Source: Ricinus communis (lineage: Eukaryota; Streptophyta; Magnoliopsida; Malpighiales; Euphorbiaceae). From it: a stretch of 64,000 nt of DNA. The stretch's first letter is position 1. Every line of letters begins with the position of its first letter. This document shows, one piece after another, positions 1 to 12,776 of the stretch. Where the stretch lies: contig NC_063265.1 of NCBI RefSeq assembly GCF_019578655.1, positions 1,178,001-1,242,000 of the forward strand, in the 5' to 3' direction. The position numbers and the translations under genes are program-made. Below the pieces are notes generated by a model, which made no database searches, was not told the origin of the DNA, and worked only from the letters and a program-made list of their open reading frames with translations.

Positions 1-950
1 TTAGTCCAACCTTATTCCTCCACCTAATTAAGAAATCAGAGAATAACCCATTTGGCTTTTACTTGGTAGACTCGAAATCCCTGATCGGCACTTCCAAATG
101 AGTATTATAATCGTACTGTTTAACAGAAGAATTACATTAATCACGCCATTCAGCTTTGGTGGATTTTTCTAGACCGTGGTACTAGTTTACAATGGTTCCT
201 TCAAGAGACAACATAAATAGCTTGACAATTTGGGTCATACTTAGCTAAGTAGTTCCTATGATTGTTACATATTGCTTAAGATGAACTTTCCAGCACCAGT
301 CTGGTTGAACTTGTATATCTCGAGCGTTTTATACTTTGCAGGCAGCTTGTCTTCACTTGTCACAACCAGCTCTTCAAAAATCATAGGTAGGGTCCAAACC
401 TTTGATTTCCAGCATGCCTTGCATTTCGTCAAGCCTAACGCTCAGGCCACTCACAGCTTCATTGGTGAAAAGGGTGGTCTCTCTCTTAGCCTGGTATAGC
501 ATAAACTCATCAAAGTCCCAAAAATTCTGAGGCACTCCCTTTCTACTGGTCTTCAAACATTGGCATTAGCGATGGCAGTACGTAGTAGCCAATCGCAATA
601 GTTGGATTAACTGGTGCAACAGGAGCAATTATTGGAGCTTGGTTTCCATCCATCCTAGCCAAGAGTTGTTGGAGCTTTTCTCGAATCACACCCTTCAAAT
701 TGTCGATAACGGTGTTCTTGAGAATCTCAACGTCTTACTCGTTAGCTCTCTCGTTGGCCATTTCAAATGTAGCTTCGATAACTTGGCATCTTGGTCTTTT
801 AAGATGCTCTAATATAGCTCAGATTCTCAGAGAAGTAGATAAATTTTCCAATCTCCCACTATCTTGCCTCTTCCAACCCATAGGAGAATCTATATGGCTA
901 AAAGACAAGGGTTAGTATGATGCATGCGATGTATGAGATGCATGATGCAC
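1..950 (-). pseudogene. gag N-terminal region of a Tat/Ogre-like Ty3/gypsy element, broken
   Basis: Reading the minus strand gives a gag-like protein in several frames. It starts near 761 (MANERANE) or slightly upstream and runs through a helical segment (EKLQQLLARMDG). Next come the landmarks RLDEMQGMLEIKGLDPTYDF at about 380-430 and PAKYKTLEIYKFN at about 320, ending with a DFLIRWRNKVGL-like stretch at the window edge. The RWRNK motif and preceding landmarks are typical of plant Ty3/gypsy gag. Stop codons and frame changes make it non-functional. An LTR in the same orientation lies just upstream (1,612-3,905), so this is the 5' part of a minus-strand element cut by the window border. Assignment to gag is fairly sure; the exact lineage is inferred. 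Confidence 0.65.
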
Positions 951-1600
951 GTGCACTGCATAAAGACTGAAAAAGAAAAAGGGGTTAGCACACACAGTAA
1001 TATACAATTCATCCTTCCAACCTAATTACTCCCGCACACAATTCATGGTAAGTCTTTCTTCCCTAGGATTTTAGGTCTGGGCTTTCTCGCGCATGCCATA
1101 AACTCTCAAATCAGATTTAATTAAACAAGGTAATGTTTCTTAGTATGAGTATGAAGCCTGCATATTTTGGGCCTGGGGCCTAATTCCACATTTTTGGGCC
1201 AAGGCCTTTAATACTTGAGCTTTAGACACTTATAAAGAAAAACATTTCATATAGCATGCAATAGGGTTCCTAAGGGAGATTGCTATTGTCATTACAATGA
1301 GCTGAGTCTTGAGTAAGGATAAAAGGCTCCCATAAGTAAAAAGTGTTCTTTCTTGGCTTGTCTTCGCATTCAAAAGGTCCATAAGATGAAGGAAATTCAC
1401 TTATTACTTGTGAGTGATGGTTAACTAGTGTCGCAATTCTAGGGTTCGAGTGGAACCAAAGAACCACTAACTAATGCCATCGGGGCCATAAGGACCAAAG
1501 TGCACAGTGTGTGATAATTGTGCAGTGATGCAAGAATAATTTTGTTAAATAATAAAATTAAAGACAAAGATATATGGAATCAACTTCTCGTATCCTTAAT
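951..1600 (-). other. leader between LTR/PBS and gag
   Basis: This stretch lies between the LTR inner edge and the first recognisable gag residues. A 65-codon open frame (1,270-1,467, minus) starts here, but I recognise no family. It is best read as the untranslated leader of the same retroelement. Confidence 0.35.
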
Positions 1601-1611
1601 GGAGTCGCCAC
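1601..1611 (-). other. Candidate primer-binding site
   Basis: On the minus strand the LTR would end in ...CCACA at 1,612. It is followed directly by GTGGCGACTCC, a sequence I associate with the non-Met primer-binding site of Tat/Ogre-type elements. The tRNA partner was not checked. Confidence 0.35.
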
Positions 1612-3905
1612 TGTGGCCGGCAGTTTTGAGTGCACACTCAAGTGTCTTTAGTAGCTACGACACTATAAGGCTTTTCAACCTAATTAGGAACGCGCTAACT
1701 AGTCACTGAGACTAGAGCGGAGATGGGAGTCGCCACTCGGATAAATCGCCAGGACACTTTTACTAATGAGTGGCATTTCTCAGATTCCATAAGGATGCAT
1801 ACTCCACAAACCCATCGTATTAGGCCCAGCAAGAAAGATCATAAAAAGATCAATGCCTACTTGCTCATCCAGAAGCCAACTTTCTTATTTGTGTATCTTA
1901 GTCTTTAATTTTATTGTTTAATAAATTATTCCCTATAGACACAATAGTTTATGTAAAAGCATACCAAATAACATATATAGTTCACCTAGGTCTAGCCCAT
2001 TTTTATTAAGCCCAACCTACATTAAAGTTGTTAACCCAGCTTGCTAATTGATTATGGACAAGTATTTCTTACTCTAGCCTAATTACGAGTTATTTTACTA
2101 AGCCTTTAATCCTAGATGGACTACTTATTATGATAAGATCTATTTTGTGTGAACCTAATTCTAATATTGTCCAATCCTAACTAAAACATAGTAAAGCCCA
2201 CTAAGTCTATTTTGATTTTAGAAGTTAATCCCGATTAATTCTGATTAGCCTAATGGACTGCGGTTTTCATATTGGGTCCAATTTTAGCTTAAAGTCTATG
2301 TGCCCATTTTTTAATTAGGCAGTCATATTACAATTATTTAACATATATTAAACCAAGAAATAAACAAAAATAAAGTAAGGTAAATCCAACTATTACAACC
2401 CAGCTTACAACTAAAATTACAAAGAAAAGAAGCCTTAAAACTAAGCTATAATACATAAAATTGCCAAAAACACATCGAGAATTCATGAAACACCAAAAAT
2501 CAGGGCAAAAGAGTGCTGAGCCGATCAGCCCTAGGGATTCTCTAGAGGGTTTCTGCGATTCCTTTGCATTTTTTCACATCCGAGAGCCAATTTTAACATG
2601 CATAGAAGGTAAAAATGATTAGGATATAAAAGGAACAAAATAAAAATAAAATAAAATAACAAATAACATCAAATTGAGTTAGAAACCTTAAAAGGTTATA
2701 CAAACCCTAAGAATCTGAAAACATAGTGGACAAACATGGCAGATTAATCATATAATCCTAATAAACTAATTTGATTATAAGATTACTAGGAGAAGGCAAA
2801 TCAAATCATATAATCCTAATCATGTAATTAATCAGATTCAAAATCCAAAAGCATGCATATTATCAGATTCAAAATTCTAATGTTCTTATTATTAGATTTC
2901 AAAACCTAATAAACCGGTAACATGCAAATTCATAGAAAACTCTAATCTAATGAGATAGAAAAGTAGCCATAATCATATTTTCTAAGAAAAAAGCATAAAG
3001 AACAACAACCAATTTTGAGTGATGTTGATGATGACAGATGAATATTGGGAAACCCTCAGGTTGTCACCGTAGTTAATTAGGAGATGAAGAAGCGGTTGAG
3101 TTAAAGATCGGTTGGGAATCCAGTGTTAGATGAGGTATTAAGAAAGCTTATGTAGTTTTCAAAAGAGTTTCCAAATCTCAGTTCTTTCTTAGTGACTTTC
3201 TTTCTTAGTTACTAAAAAAACCCCTCTAATCAATAATGAACATAAGTTTTTTCTTCTTTTCATAGTATTCTAATCTATATTGCCTTCTATGTTATTCTCT
3301 ATTATTGTTATTGTTAGCCATAACCTTAGGCATCACTTTCTATTTATAGAGGTGGGATTTATAAGAAAACCTTAGAGGAATAGATAAATTTCAGTTCTAT
3401 TTAAAATTCTTTTAAAGCATCAATAGATATCCAATAAATCAAATCTTTAAAATTTAAACAAACATAATTTACATCCATCGATTATCGTCAAATACCTTAT
3501 AGAATCTATTTCTGAATGTAAAACTGTAAAGAAGAAACGTCGTCAAAATGAGAAAAACCTAATCGGCACTATGAAGAGAAGGTCGGCTCTGCACAAAGCC
3601 GATTGCCTCTATGATGAGCTGATATGCTCTGTGTAGAGCTGATTAGCTCTACGCATGAAAAGTTATAAGAAATTGCAACTAAGTCCCCAAAACTGACGAA
3701 ATCCATCATTTTAACCCTTAAACTTTATTTTTCTTGATGATCAATTCCAAATTAATTATAAAAGGTAATTTTTCTCGAATTAACCTCAACCCTAACCTTG
3801 AATTCGCCCGTCCTTCATCTCTTGAGACCCAAGAAGGCAGTAACTTTCATCATAGGGTTTTCCATAATTCCTTCGATATCTAGATCTAGAAAATGGGTGC
3901 TGACA
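1612..3905 (-). repeat. 5' LTR of Tat/Ogre-like element, minus orientation (LTR copy 1)
   Basis: On the minus strand this begins TGTCAGCACCCATTTTC at 3,905 and ends CCACA at 1,612, about 2.29 kb with TG...CA ends. It matches in reverse orientation the 13,026-15,190 block and in the same orientation the 53,300-54,319 block. Shared landmarks are the first 70 bp, a TATA box (minus TCTATAAATA at 3,341-3,350), a cluster of GCCGAT/AGCTC motifs (3,560-3,655) and the 3' part around 1,600-1,900. Gag in the same orientation follows, so this is a 5' LTR. Confidence 0.7.
3341..3350 (-). promoter_or_regulatory. TATA box of LTR copy 1
   Basis: TCTATAAATA on the minus strand. The same box recurs at the matching place in the two other LTR copies (13,518-13,525 plus; 53,697-53,706 minus), which supports it as the retroelement promoter. 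Confidence 0.5.
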
Positions 3906-6540
3906 GTCCATATGGTGGTGTGGAATATTCTTCTTGGTTAGGTCGAGAGGCTTCAGATGATGAATCCGAAGATTTTCATGGACTTGTATGACGATGGGCT
4001 TCAAGCCGAGGAAATAAAAAATGGCAAAAGGAAGACCATGCAAGACCGATAGAAGGCTGAACTATCAGGCTGGAAGGAGTAGAACTCTAAATGTGAATGC
4101 TGTTTAGCAACCGAGGAAGTTCTCCAACTTTAGAAAACTTCTCTTAAAGATCTTTGAGAGGTTAATGCTAAATGGCATGCTCTAACTAACCACTTGCAAA
4201 AACCTACCAAACCCAAATGCACCCGGCTACAAATCCAACACCTACTTTAAGTTCCATCAATCACCCGACCACTACACATACAACTATATCTGGTTGAAAT
4301 ATGAAATTCAAGACCTTATCGATGTCGAAAAATTGACTGACCCAGGCCAGCCTAGTACAAGAAGAAATCCTATGCCAAAATACAACAACACACCACTACC
4401 AAACCAAGAGCCCATGTTCCCCCTGACTACAGTGAATGGGAGGTTATGAACTCTTTCAAAGATATATCCCAAACTAAGCCAGAACTAGAAGCAGAACCAA
4501 ATAGCTCACAAAGAGCCTTCACCAAGCTAGCGACACCTCTGTTCGTGGTGTTCTGTCACTTAAAGTGGAGCAGGAAGCTTAGGCCTCAATCGTTTAAGAA
4601 TAGTTCTAAGCCTCACAATGGTTAATACTGGGAGTATCACTAGGCTTTAGGGCATGTGACGGACCAGTGCGACTGTCTCAAGCATGAGGTTCAAGATTTG
4701 ATTAACTGTGGGGAATGAAAAGTTGAGCAACTTTCTCGATATGAATGTGAAGACCTGTTGGGACAGCCCTCGAGCAAATACAACTTTAAACTCCGATATT
4801 CAAAGTCTTCTTCGGCTGATTTTTAAAATGAGAATATTATGCCGAGTGGCTGGGGGTTAGAGGATGAAGCAACTTATGAGCCTTGTATTTTATAAGTTTA
4901 GAAGGCAGGAGAAAAGAAGTCGATCCTGGTAATTAATATCTGGTACAGTTATAGAGATGAGTGTGAGGTCTAAGACGCTAGGGCAAATGATATTTGGGCT
5001 AATAGTGACTCTAATAGGGAAGCTGAGTCAATGGGAAAGAATATAGGGGTTCAAGAACTAAAGCAGGTCGAGAAAACTCCTAAAGGGGATAATGGGTTGC
5101 TAGAGCAGCTGAAGAAGGAAAAGAAGACAACCGATATCTAGGAGGTGCTGATGCACTTATCAGATCATAGGAAGGCTCTAATTCGGGCCTTGTCCAGCAT
5201 AAACATTAGTACAACAACTACCCTCGAGGAAATGATCAAAATAATGGCTAACAAAACCATTGGGATGATCACTTTCTCGGATGAAGACTTACCACTCAAG
5301 GGGATTGATCATAACAAAGCTCTTTATATAGTAGCAAAAGTTAAGCGAAAAGGACCCCATATGTAATGGTAGATGATGGGTCAACCATCAATGTGTGTCC
5401 TTGCGTATTCCCTAAATTAAAGATGGCTGTGAAAGATCTAAAGCCATAAGATATGGTGATAAGAGCCTAGGATGAGACAAAGAGAGACGTGGAAGGAACG
5501 TTCTTGGCATTGGCAAAAATGGGTCATATCGAATCCTAGGTGGAATTCACTATTTTGGACATCCCAATAACTTTTGCGCTGTTATTAGGTAGGCCATGGT
5601 TCCATGCCCTATAAGGAGTGCCTTCCATTGTACATCAAAAGGTCAAGTTCCCTCTTAAAGGTGAAATAGTGACTATTAACGCTGAAGGTGGTAAATTCGT
5701 CTTGGCTATCCAGGAAGCTGCATAGAAGCTGTAAGCCCCTACTAGATTCTAAGTCGCTGTTCTCTATAAGGACTAGATAGATCCTAAAGTATTGTTTAAG
5801 AAGATGGATTTTATGCCTAGAATGGAGCTAGAGAAGAATCAATAGGGAATTGTAAAACTGCTAGATTTTAAGGGTCAGAAAACTCGGCACATGATGGGTT
5901 ATTATGAAGATGAAGATGAGGAAAAACCAAATGGTAAGACTCTAAAAGGCATATTTGTCCAGGAGTACAAGGCTTACTCTAGGGAGCCTAAAACTGTTAC
6001 AATAGCTGGGATTGTGGTGCTAGGATTCAAGCTATTTAAAAGCCTGATCATCAACTGAATGGTCGATTTGAGCATTAAGGAGTCTGTGAGAAGATCACTA
6101 TCAAGGTTAAAGAACTAAAGTTGGAAGAATTCACCTCTCCGCTTGAGAAGCTGAACCCATAAGAGCTAGCTGCCCTGATAGAAGGGCAAATTATTAATGT
6201 ATTTTATAATGATGTAATAATGTACGATCTCTATGAGGACAATCTTTCTTTTCTTTCAAAGATCAATGATATGAACAATAATTTTGCTTACTTGTGCGAT
6301 ATTTTTCCTGATGGTAGTATGCATTTTGATAATTTTTCATGACATGTGCGTGTTTGACATTAATTACATACCAAATGACTCATTTAATTTAGGCACAAAT
6401 GAGAATCTAAGGAACATTGCGATAGCTCATAATATAACTCTCGATGAGAGAAGAGAATTAGAAAAAATAATGGAGAAAATAAAAAAAAGTATTTGCTTAA
6501 TCTTACGATAACTTGCTAGGTTTAGATAGAAAGATAGCGG
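3906..6540 (+). pseudogene. gag C-terminus and aspartic protease of a Tat/Ogre-like element, broken
   Basis: Plus-strand frames show gag landmarks: FMDLYDDGLQAEE near 3,975-4,015, then an FHQSPDHYT...L..EIQDLID segment near 4,250-4,320, the degenerate zinc-finger-like end of gag. The protease region follows: a conserved block at 5,145-5,366 (ALIRALSSINISTTTTLEEM), an active-site-like VDDGSTINVCP just after 5,366, and LLGRPWFHAL near 5,585-5,612. Many stops sit where glutamine codons are expected. No reverse transcriptase is seen before the next element's LTR at 6,546. Gag begins here about where the minus-strand gag at position 1 stops. The family call is good; whether it is the same copy as the minus-strand part is inference. 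Confidence 0.6.
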
Positions 6541-6545
6541 AGCAC

Positions 6546-8872
6546 TGTCACGACCCGATCTGTGGGCCCAAGATTGGCACTAAGGAATGGATAGGCTTAA
6601 AGCCACTAAGATCCGTAGTAAGCCTTACTAATCGACATTTCGAATATGCATACAAAAACATAATATTAAACCAGACCGACATGCCATTCAAAAATATCTA
6701 ACTGAAAACATTAACAAAATTCTCCAATTTATTACAGACCAGATTAAACATAATATATTCGGTATTCTACTATGGAGAGTCTAGAATTTCAAATAACTAT
6801 AAATATGAAAGTATATTAATTACAATAAGCCCTATGGTGAAGGAAGTCTGACAGTCAACGCAGGATGACAGAGAACCTAACTGTCACCTGAAGAATTTAA
6901 ATTGAGACTGTCAGCCTCGAGAGTGAGTTAAAATCATATAATCCTAAACAATTACAGTCTCCTCAATATAACATTTATTAAACCAGAATGTAATATCCTA
7001 TTATACCAAAATATGTGTCATGCCGTAATTCAAAAAGAAAACACATTTGAAATACTTATGGGACGAGTGCCTCAGTAGAACCCTAATCCCCAATACTAGT
7101 AGCCTTTCGACTCTCTTATTCCAATAGGTCTGGCGCCCAGAGAGCGAAGCTCAACCAGGTTCCTTAAATCCAGCTTGGACACTTGTTCTCCAATTAAGCC
7201 GGCGCCCAGAGAGCAACGCTCGACCAGGGACCTTCCTCCGGCAGTCAACTTCCACAACCCAGAGAGTTATACTCGACCAGGGAAAAATCCAAAAATAACC
7301 ATTACTACCTGTCTCTGATTATTACCGGTGCATACGCGGTCTTGATGCAACCCATCAAGTGGCATGTTCTATTGTCGCCTCATCCCAATGTCACAATCAT
7401 AACATATATAATAATTATAAACAATATAAATATAGGCAAACACAATTTATTTAAATACATATTGAGAATTAAAATTTAATAGTCTCGAGTAAAGTAAAAT
7501 GCAGATTATGTGCAATAATAATAATAATAATATTAAAATAACATTAAATATGATATTAATAATAACTAAAATAAATTTACTAATAATAATGCTAATAATA
7601 AATAAATCAATGAAATTACTCATAATAATGCTGATAATAATTTTAATAATTATTAATCAATTAGCATCGTATTTAATTTAGACATGACAAGGGCACAATT
7701 GATTATATGACTTTAACTCATAGTTCTGTCGTGCAGTGCAGTCTGCTCCTACGCCTAGGGTGGAGTTGGCTGGATGGATGGATTATCTATTCACGAAAAT
7801 ACTCAGTTAATAAGATATTCTTAATCTTTCCTAGGCCTAGACTCCTAGATTCGACTGCCTAAGAAAATTCAGACTCGAAAATTCTACCGAAAATTCGGCA
7901 GAACTTCCTTCAAAATATGGATGTTTACCCCCCATATAACAAGTCCAGAACCTGCTAGAAACACTTCAAATATTCTGAAATTAATTAACGGAAGTCGGGA
8001 CACCAGAACTACATTATTTTTTCCGACTCCGCAACACACCACATATCACAATTGTCTTAGAGACGGTCCGACATAGTATTTACTTCGACAACCAACCTAC
8101 ACAAAATTTTCTGGTATTTAAACTAATTCAACACAATCACATCAACCACAAAATAACACAATAATTAATCATACCCATTAATTTGTATCATTCATATTTA
8201 AGTCAAAATTAATTAAATCTAATTAAATTAAATTATCCAAAATTGATAATTAATAGGAGCAATATTTTCTAACATTATAAAATAATTTTTATGGTTTAAA
8301 TAAAATTATACTGAGCCGAAAATCTAAAATTTTACTCGTTCGAAAAACACTAGGGTCCGAAAGACGGTACTACCAATGGTGTCAGAATTCGAATCCAGAA
8401 GCGCCTACGTGAAGCTTGAGTTGGGGAGAGTCCGAAAATAAAAGAGTTTTAGCCGGAAACTCACTGGAAGATATCGGATCGAGGCCGAAAATTCTTGGCT
8501 CCGACAAGGTCGTGCACAGCTGCCGGTAGGGAAAACGCGGCTGGGAAGCTCGGCTCGGGGGTCTCCGGTGGCGGGGAGTTCAATTCCAGCATAGGGTAGT
8601 GGTAGGAGCTAGTTCGGCGGCGGGGGAAGGGAGAAGAGGAAGCAGCGCGGTGGGAAGGAGGGGAAGGAAGGACATCGGTGGCGGTGACGACTTGTTTGGC
8701 GCAAGCAAGGGAAAGAGCAGGGCTGTCGGTGACGGGGGGAGAAAAGGACCAAAGAAGGAAGGAAAGAAAAGGAGGGAGGGGGGGGGGGAAGAAAAGGAAG
8801 GAGAAAATGTTTTTTTTTATAATATTATTTATTTATTACTTTATTATTATTTCCTTTTTCTCGGGTATTACA
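6546..8872 (-). repeat. 3' LTR of a chromovirus-type Ty3/gypsy element
   Basis: On the minus strand it starts TGTAATACCCGAG at 8,872 and ends GGGTCGTGACA at 6,546, about 2.33 kb with TG...CA ends. A polypurine tract lies immediately upstream and the pol region of the same strand ends just before that, so it is the 3' LTR. It contains a GC-rich, purine-rich stretch (8,600-8,810), an AT-rich trinucleotide-like part (7,500-7,660) and three internal subrepeats (7,132-7,281). Long open frames at 8,599-8,910 are low-complexity and not genes. No 5' partner LTR is in the window. Confidence 0.8.
7132..7281. repeat. Three spaced subrepeats inside the LTR
   Basis: A unit of about 26 bp with core CCCAGAGAG...CTCGACCAGG occurs at 7,132-7,158, 7,201-7,228 and 7,256-7,281. 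Confidence 0.6.
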
Positions 8873-8887
8873 TTCTACCCCCCTTAG
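8873..8887 (-). other. Polypurine tract
   Basis: The minus strand reads CTAAGGGGGGTAGAA directly before the 3' LTR start. This is the expected plus-strand priming site for the element. Confidence 0.7.
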
Positions 8888-8939
8888 AAAAATTTATCCT
8901 CGAATTTTAAAAGAAACACAGCTTACCTCAGGATTGGAA

Positions 8940-11900
8940 CAAATGAGGGTAAAGACTCCTTATTTCCTGCTCAGTCTCCTAGGTACACTCTTCTGACGAA
9001 TGGTTCCACCATAATACCTTAACCATCGGTATAACTTTAGAGTGTAGTTGGCAAACTTGAGTATCCACGATCATAACCGGTTGCTCCTCATAAGTCAAAT
9101 CTTCACTTACTTCCACATATTGAGGCTGCAACAGGTGCGAAGGGTCCGAAATGTACTTCATTAACATTGATATATGAAATACCAGATGCTCATGTGAGAA
9201 ATTTGGCAGCAAGTCACACTTGTATGCCACCTCTCCAATCTTGTCTATAATCTCAAAGGGTCGCACATAACAATGGGCCAATTTGCCTTTCTTGCCAAAC
9301 GGCATCACACTACACATAGGGGACACTTTCAAGAACACATACTTTCCAATACTAAACTCTACGTGCTTCTGCTTCGGGTCCGCATAACTTTTCTACCTAC
9401 TGAAAGCTGTCTTCAGCTGCTTGCAGATAATAAGAATCTTTTCTGAAGTGATATGAACTAACTCTAGTCCTACTAACTTCCGTTCGCCAACCTCTTCCCA
9501 ACACACAAGAGATCTGCACTTCTGGCCATACAATACCTCATAAGGGGCCATCTCAATGCTTGCATAGTAGCTGTTGTTATACGCGAACTCAAACAACGGT
9601 AGGTACCAATCCCACTAACCACCAAAATCTATCATGCACATCCAAAGCATATCCTCTAAGGTCTGAATTGTCCTCTATGACTGTTCGTCAGTCTAGGGGT
9701 GAAAGGCTGTACTCAAGTCCGATATGATAGCTCTTCTTGTAGCTTCCTCCAAAATCTCGAAGTGAACTGCTATCCTCTGTCAGACACTATAGAAATAGGA
9801 ACACCATGAAGATTGACAATTCTCTCTAGATACACTCGTGCATACTTAGTCATAAAATAAGTAGTCTTCACCGGAAGAAAGTGCACTGACTTAGTCAATC
9901 GGTCCACAATTACCCAAATAGAATCATAACTAGCTGAAGTCTTAGGTAAACCCGAAACAAAATCCATAGTAATCCTTTCCCATTTCCACTCTGGTATAGG
10001 AAGTGGTTGCAATAGCCTTGACGGCTTCTGATGCTCCAATTTAACCTGCTGACACGTCAGACACTTGGAGACAAAATCTGCCACATCCCTTTTCATTCCA
10101 CTCCACCAATAATTTCCTTTCAGATCATGATACATCTTGGTGGAGCCTGGATGCACGCTGTAAGCTGTACATTAAGCCTCTTTTAAAATCTCATTTCTAA
10201 GATTATCTACATCGGGAACACACAGCCTAGTGCCCATCTTGAGAGTACCATCATCATCTATAACAAAATCATTAGCTTGACCTTGCTGTACTTCTTTCAA
10301 GATTTTTCATAATTATGGGTCCTGATTCTGAGCTATCCTGATTCTGTCAACAAGCACGGACCTAACCCTGAAATGTGCTAATAATGCTCACGATTCCAAT
10401 ACCTCCATTTGTAACCCCTGGTCGCATAATTTGTGCAACTCTCTAGTTAGGGGTCTCTTCTCTGCACTGATATGAGCAAGACTACCTACTGACTTCCTAC
10501 TCAGGGCATCTGCCATGACATTCGCTTTTCCTGGATGGTAGAGAATATTACAATCATAATATTTTAAAAGTTTCAACCACCTCTGTCTTAGTTTATGGTC
10601 CTTATATATCTCGCACGTCTCACTATTGAGATAGTGCCTTCAGATCTTTAGAGCAAAGATTACTGCTGCCATCTCCAAATCATGAGTAGGGTAGTTCTGT
10701 TCATGCTTCTTTAATTGCCTGGATGCATAAGCCACTACCTTACCATGCTGTATCAGAACGCAACCCAAACCCACTCTGGAAGCATCGCAATACACCGTGA
10801 ATCCACAAGTCCTAAAGGGTAAGGTCAATACCGAGGCCGAAGTCAAATAGTTTTTCAGCTTCTGGAAACTTCTTTCACACGCATCAGTCCACTGGAACTT
10901 GACGTTCTTCTGAGTCAACTTATTCAAAGGCACTGCTATCCTCGAGAAGTCCTGTACGAATCGATGATAGTAGCCTGCCAATCCTAGAAAGCTACACACC
11001 TCAGTCAGCATGGTCGGTCTCTGCCAGTCAGTCATCGCCTCTACTTTCTTAGGATCCATTAGAATACCCTCTCTAGATACGGCGTGTCCTAGAAAAGCAA
11101 TGCTTTCTAACTAAAACTCGTACTTGGAGAACTTAGCGTACAACTGATGCTCCCTCAATGTCTGAAGTACCATCCTCAGATGCCACGCATGCTCCTCTTC
11201 GTTTCTGGAATACACTAAGATATCATTAATAAATACAATGACAAAACGATCTAGGAACTATTTGAACACCCGATTCATCAGATCCATGAAGGCTGAAGGA
11301 GCATTAGTGAATCCAAATGACATTACTAGGAACTCGTAATGCCCATAACATGTCTTGAACGCCACCTTTGGAACGTCTTCCTTACGGATCCTTAACTGGT
11401 GATACCCCGATCATAAATCAATCTTGGAAAAGCATGCAGCTCCTTAAAGCTGATCGAATAGATCATCAATGTGAGGAAGCGGATACTTGTTACAAACCGT
11501 CGCTTTATTTAGCTGCCGGTAACCAATACAGACGCGCAAGTTACCAACCTTCTTCTTCACGAACAAAACAGGAGCACCCCATAGAGACGTACTGGGTCTG
11601 ATAAAACCCTTATCTAAAAGGTCCTGTAACTGCTCCTTTAACTCGACTGGTGCTTTTCGATAGGACAATAAAGAAATAGGTGCCGTATCCGATACCACAT
11701 CGATGCAGAACTCTCTCTCTCTATTAGGCAGTAATCCTAGTAGTTCTTCTGGGAAGACATCGGGAAACTCACAAACCACCTGAAGGTCCTCAACGCTACC
11801 TTTTTCTGCGGAGGTAGCCCTGACTAAAGCCAGATATCCCTAACACCCACGGTGAAGCATCCGCCTAGCTGTAATAGCTGACACAAGATTCGATGGAATA

Positions 11901-12700
11901 GCTACCTGTTCGCCTTCAAAATGAAACTCTAAGTCCCCCGAGATTAGAATAGTTACTTGCTTTTCCCGGCAGTCCAACATCGCATAATGCATAGCCAACA
12001 AATCCATTCCCAAAATTACGTCGAAATCCATTACGTCCAACAAAATTAAATTGGCAACTAAATCCCGACCCTAAATTGACACCAGACACGATGGAAACAA
12101 AACATCAATCTCTAAGGTGTCACTTAATGACATAGTGATCGACATTGGAACTTGAAGTCTAACCGGTTGGACATCCAATCTTAAAGTAAAACTAGGTGAT
12201 ACAAAGGAACGGGTAGCCCCAGGGTCTAACAAAACTCTAGCTTTGAAAAGCAGACAGGAATAATGCTTGACACCATAGTATTAGAGGCTCGGGCATCCTG
12301 ATGGGTAAGGGTGAACACTCTCGCCTACCCACAGCCTGACTGCTGAGAGCCTGAAGCCTGACTCTAAACTCTGCTCCCAGATCGGCCTCCTATAGGCCTA
12401 CCTCTAAAAGCACGGCCCTACTAGCCGACGAACTGAGATCCGCCCTGAGAATATCTAAGAGCTGAAGGAAAAGCTGGTCGGATCGCACTAGCAGACGAGC
12501 TCAGAGGAAAAGTTGGCTGATTGAAGTAGCAAGGACATGCTCGAGCCATATGAACCATCTCGCCACACCTAAAACAGGCTTCGGTTGAAGCTAGCCATGG
12601 TCCCTGATGTGACCTGTTACACATCGGACAGGTGTTGTCTCCAGAACTAGAGCTGCTGTAGCCAGAAGACGGAGGATGGGCGAATCCGAGGAAAATGTCT
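8940..12700 (-). pseudogene. gag-pol of a Ty3/gypsy chromovirus (Tekay/Del-like), broken
   Basis: Read on the minus strand in normal gypsy order. Gag zinc knuckle CFRCGEMVHMARAC is at about 12,530-12,580. The protease has a LLDPGAT active site near 12,210-12,235 and DFDVILGMDLL near 12,000-12,030. Reverse transcriptase covers about 11,779-10,960 ([13 protein letters not shown], then [11 protein letters not shown] and YPLPHIDDL). RNase H covers about 10,900-10,390 ([15 protein letters not shown], then VMADALSRK). Integrase covers about 10,156-9,393 (CLTCQQVK, MDFVSGLP, SDRG). The C-terminal tail holds PVMIVDTQVCQLHSKVIPMV and VKVLWW, a chromodomain-like end. Stops and frameshifts split it into many frames, and the RT catalytic motif reads FINDI, losing the first aspartate. 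Gag upstream of the knuckle and the 5' LTR are missing. Confidence 0.85.
12666..12687. repeat. 22-bp direct repeat shared with the neighbouring LTR
   Basis: This 22-bp string in the gag part of the minus-strand chromovirus is identical, same orientation, to 13,111-13,132 inside the plus-oriented LTR. See findings. Confidence 0.7.
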
Positions 12701-12776
12701 ACAAATATTAAATCAGCGGGTATGGTCACCATGTCAATGGACGTGGTTCACAAATCACTAGACGTGGTCCCCAAAT

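Noticed and set aside
8599..8910. 103-codon Gly/Lys-rich plus-strand frame
   Set aside because: Purine-rich low-complexity sequence inside the chromovirus LTR, running over the LTR edge.
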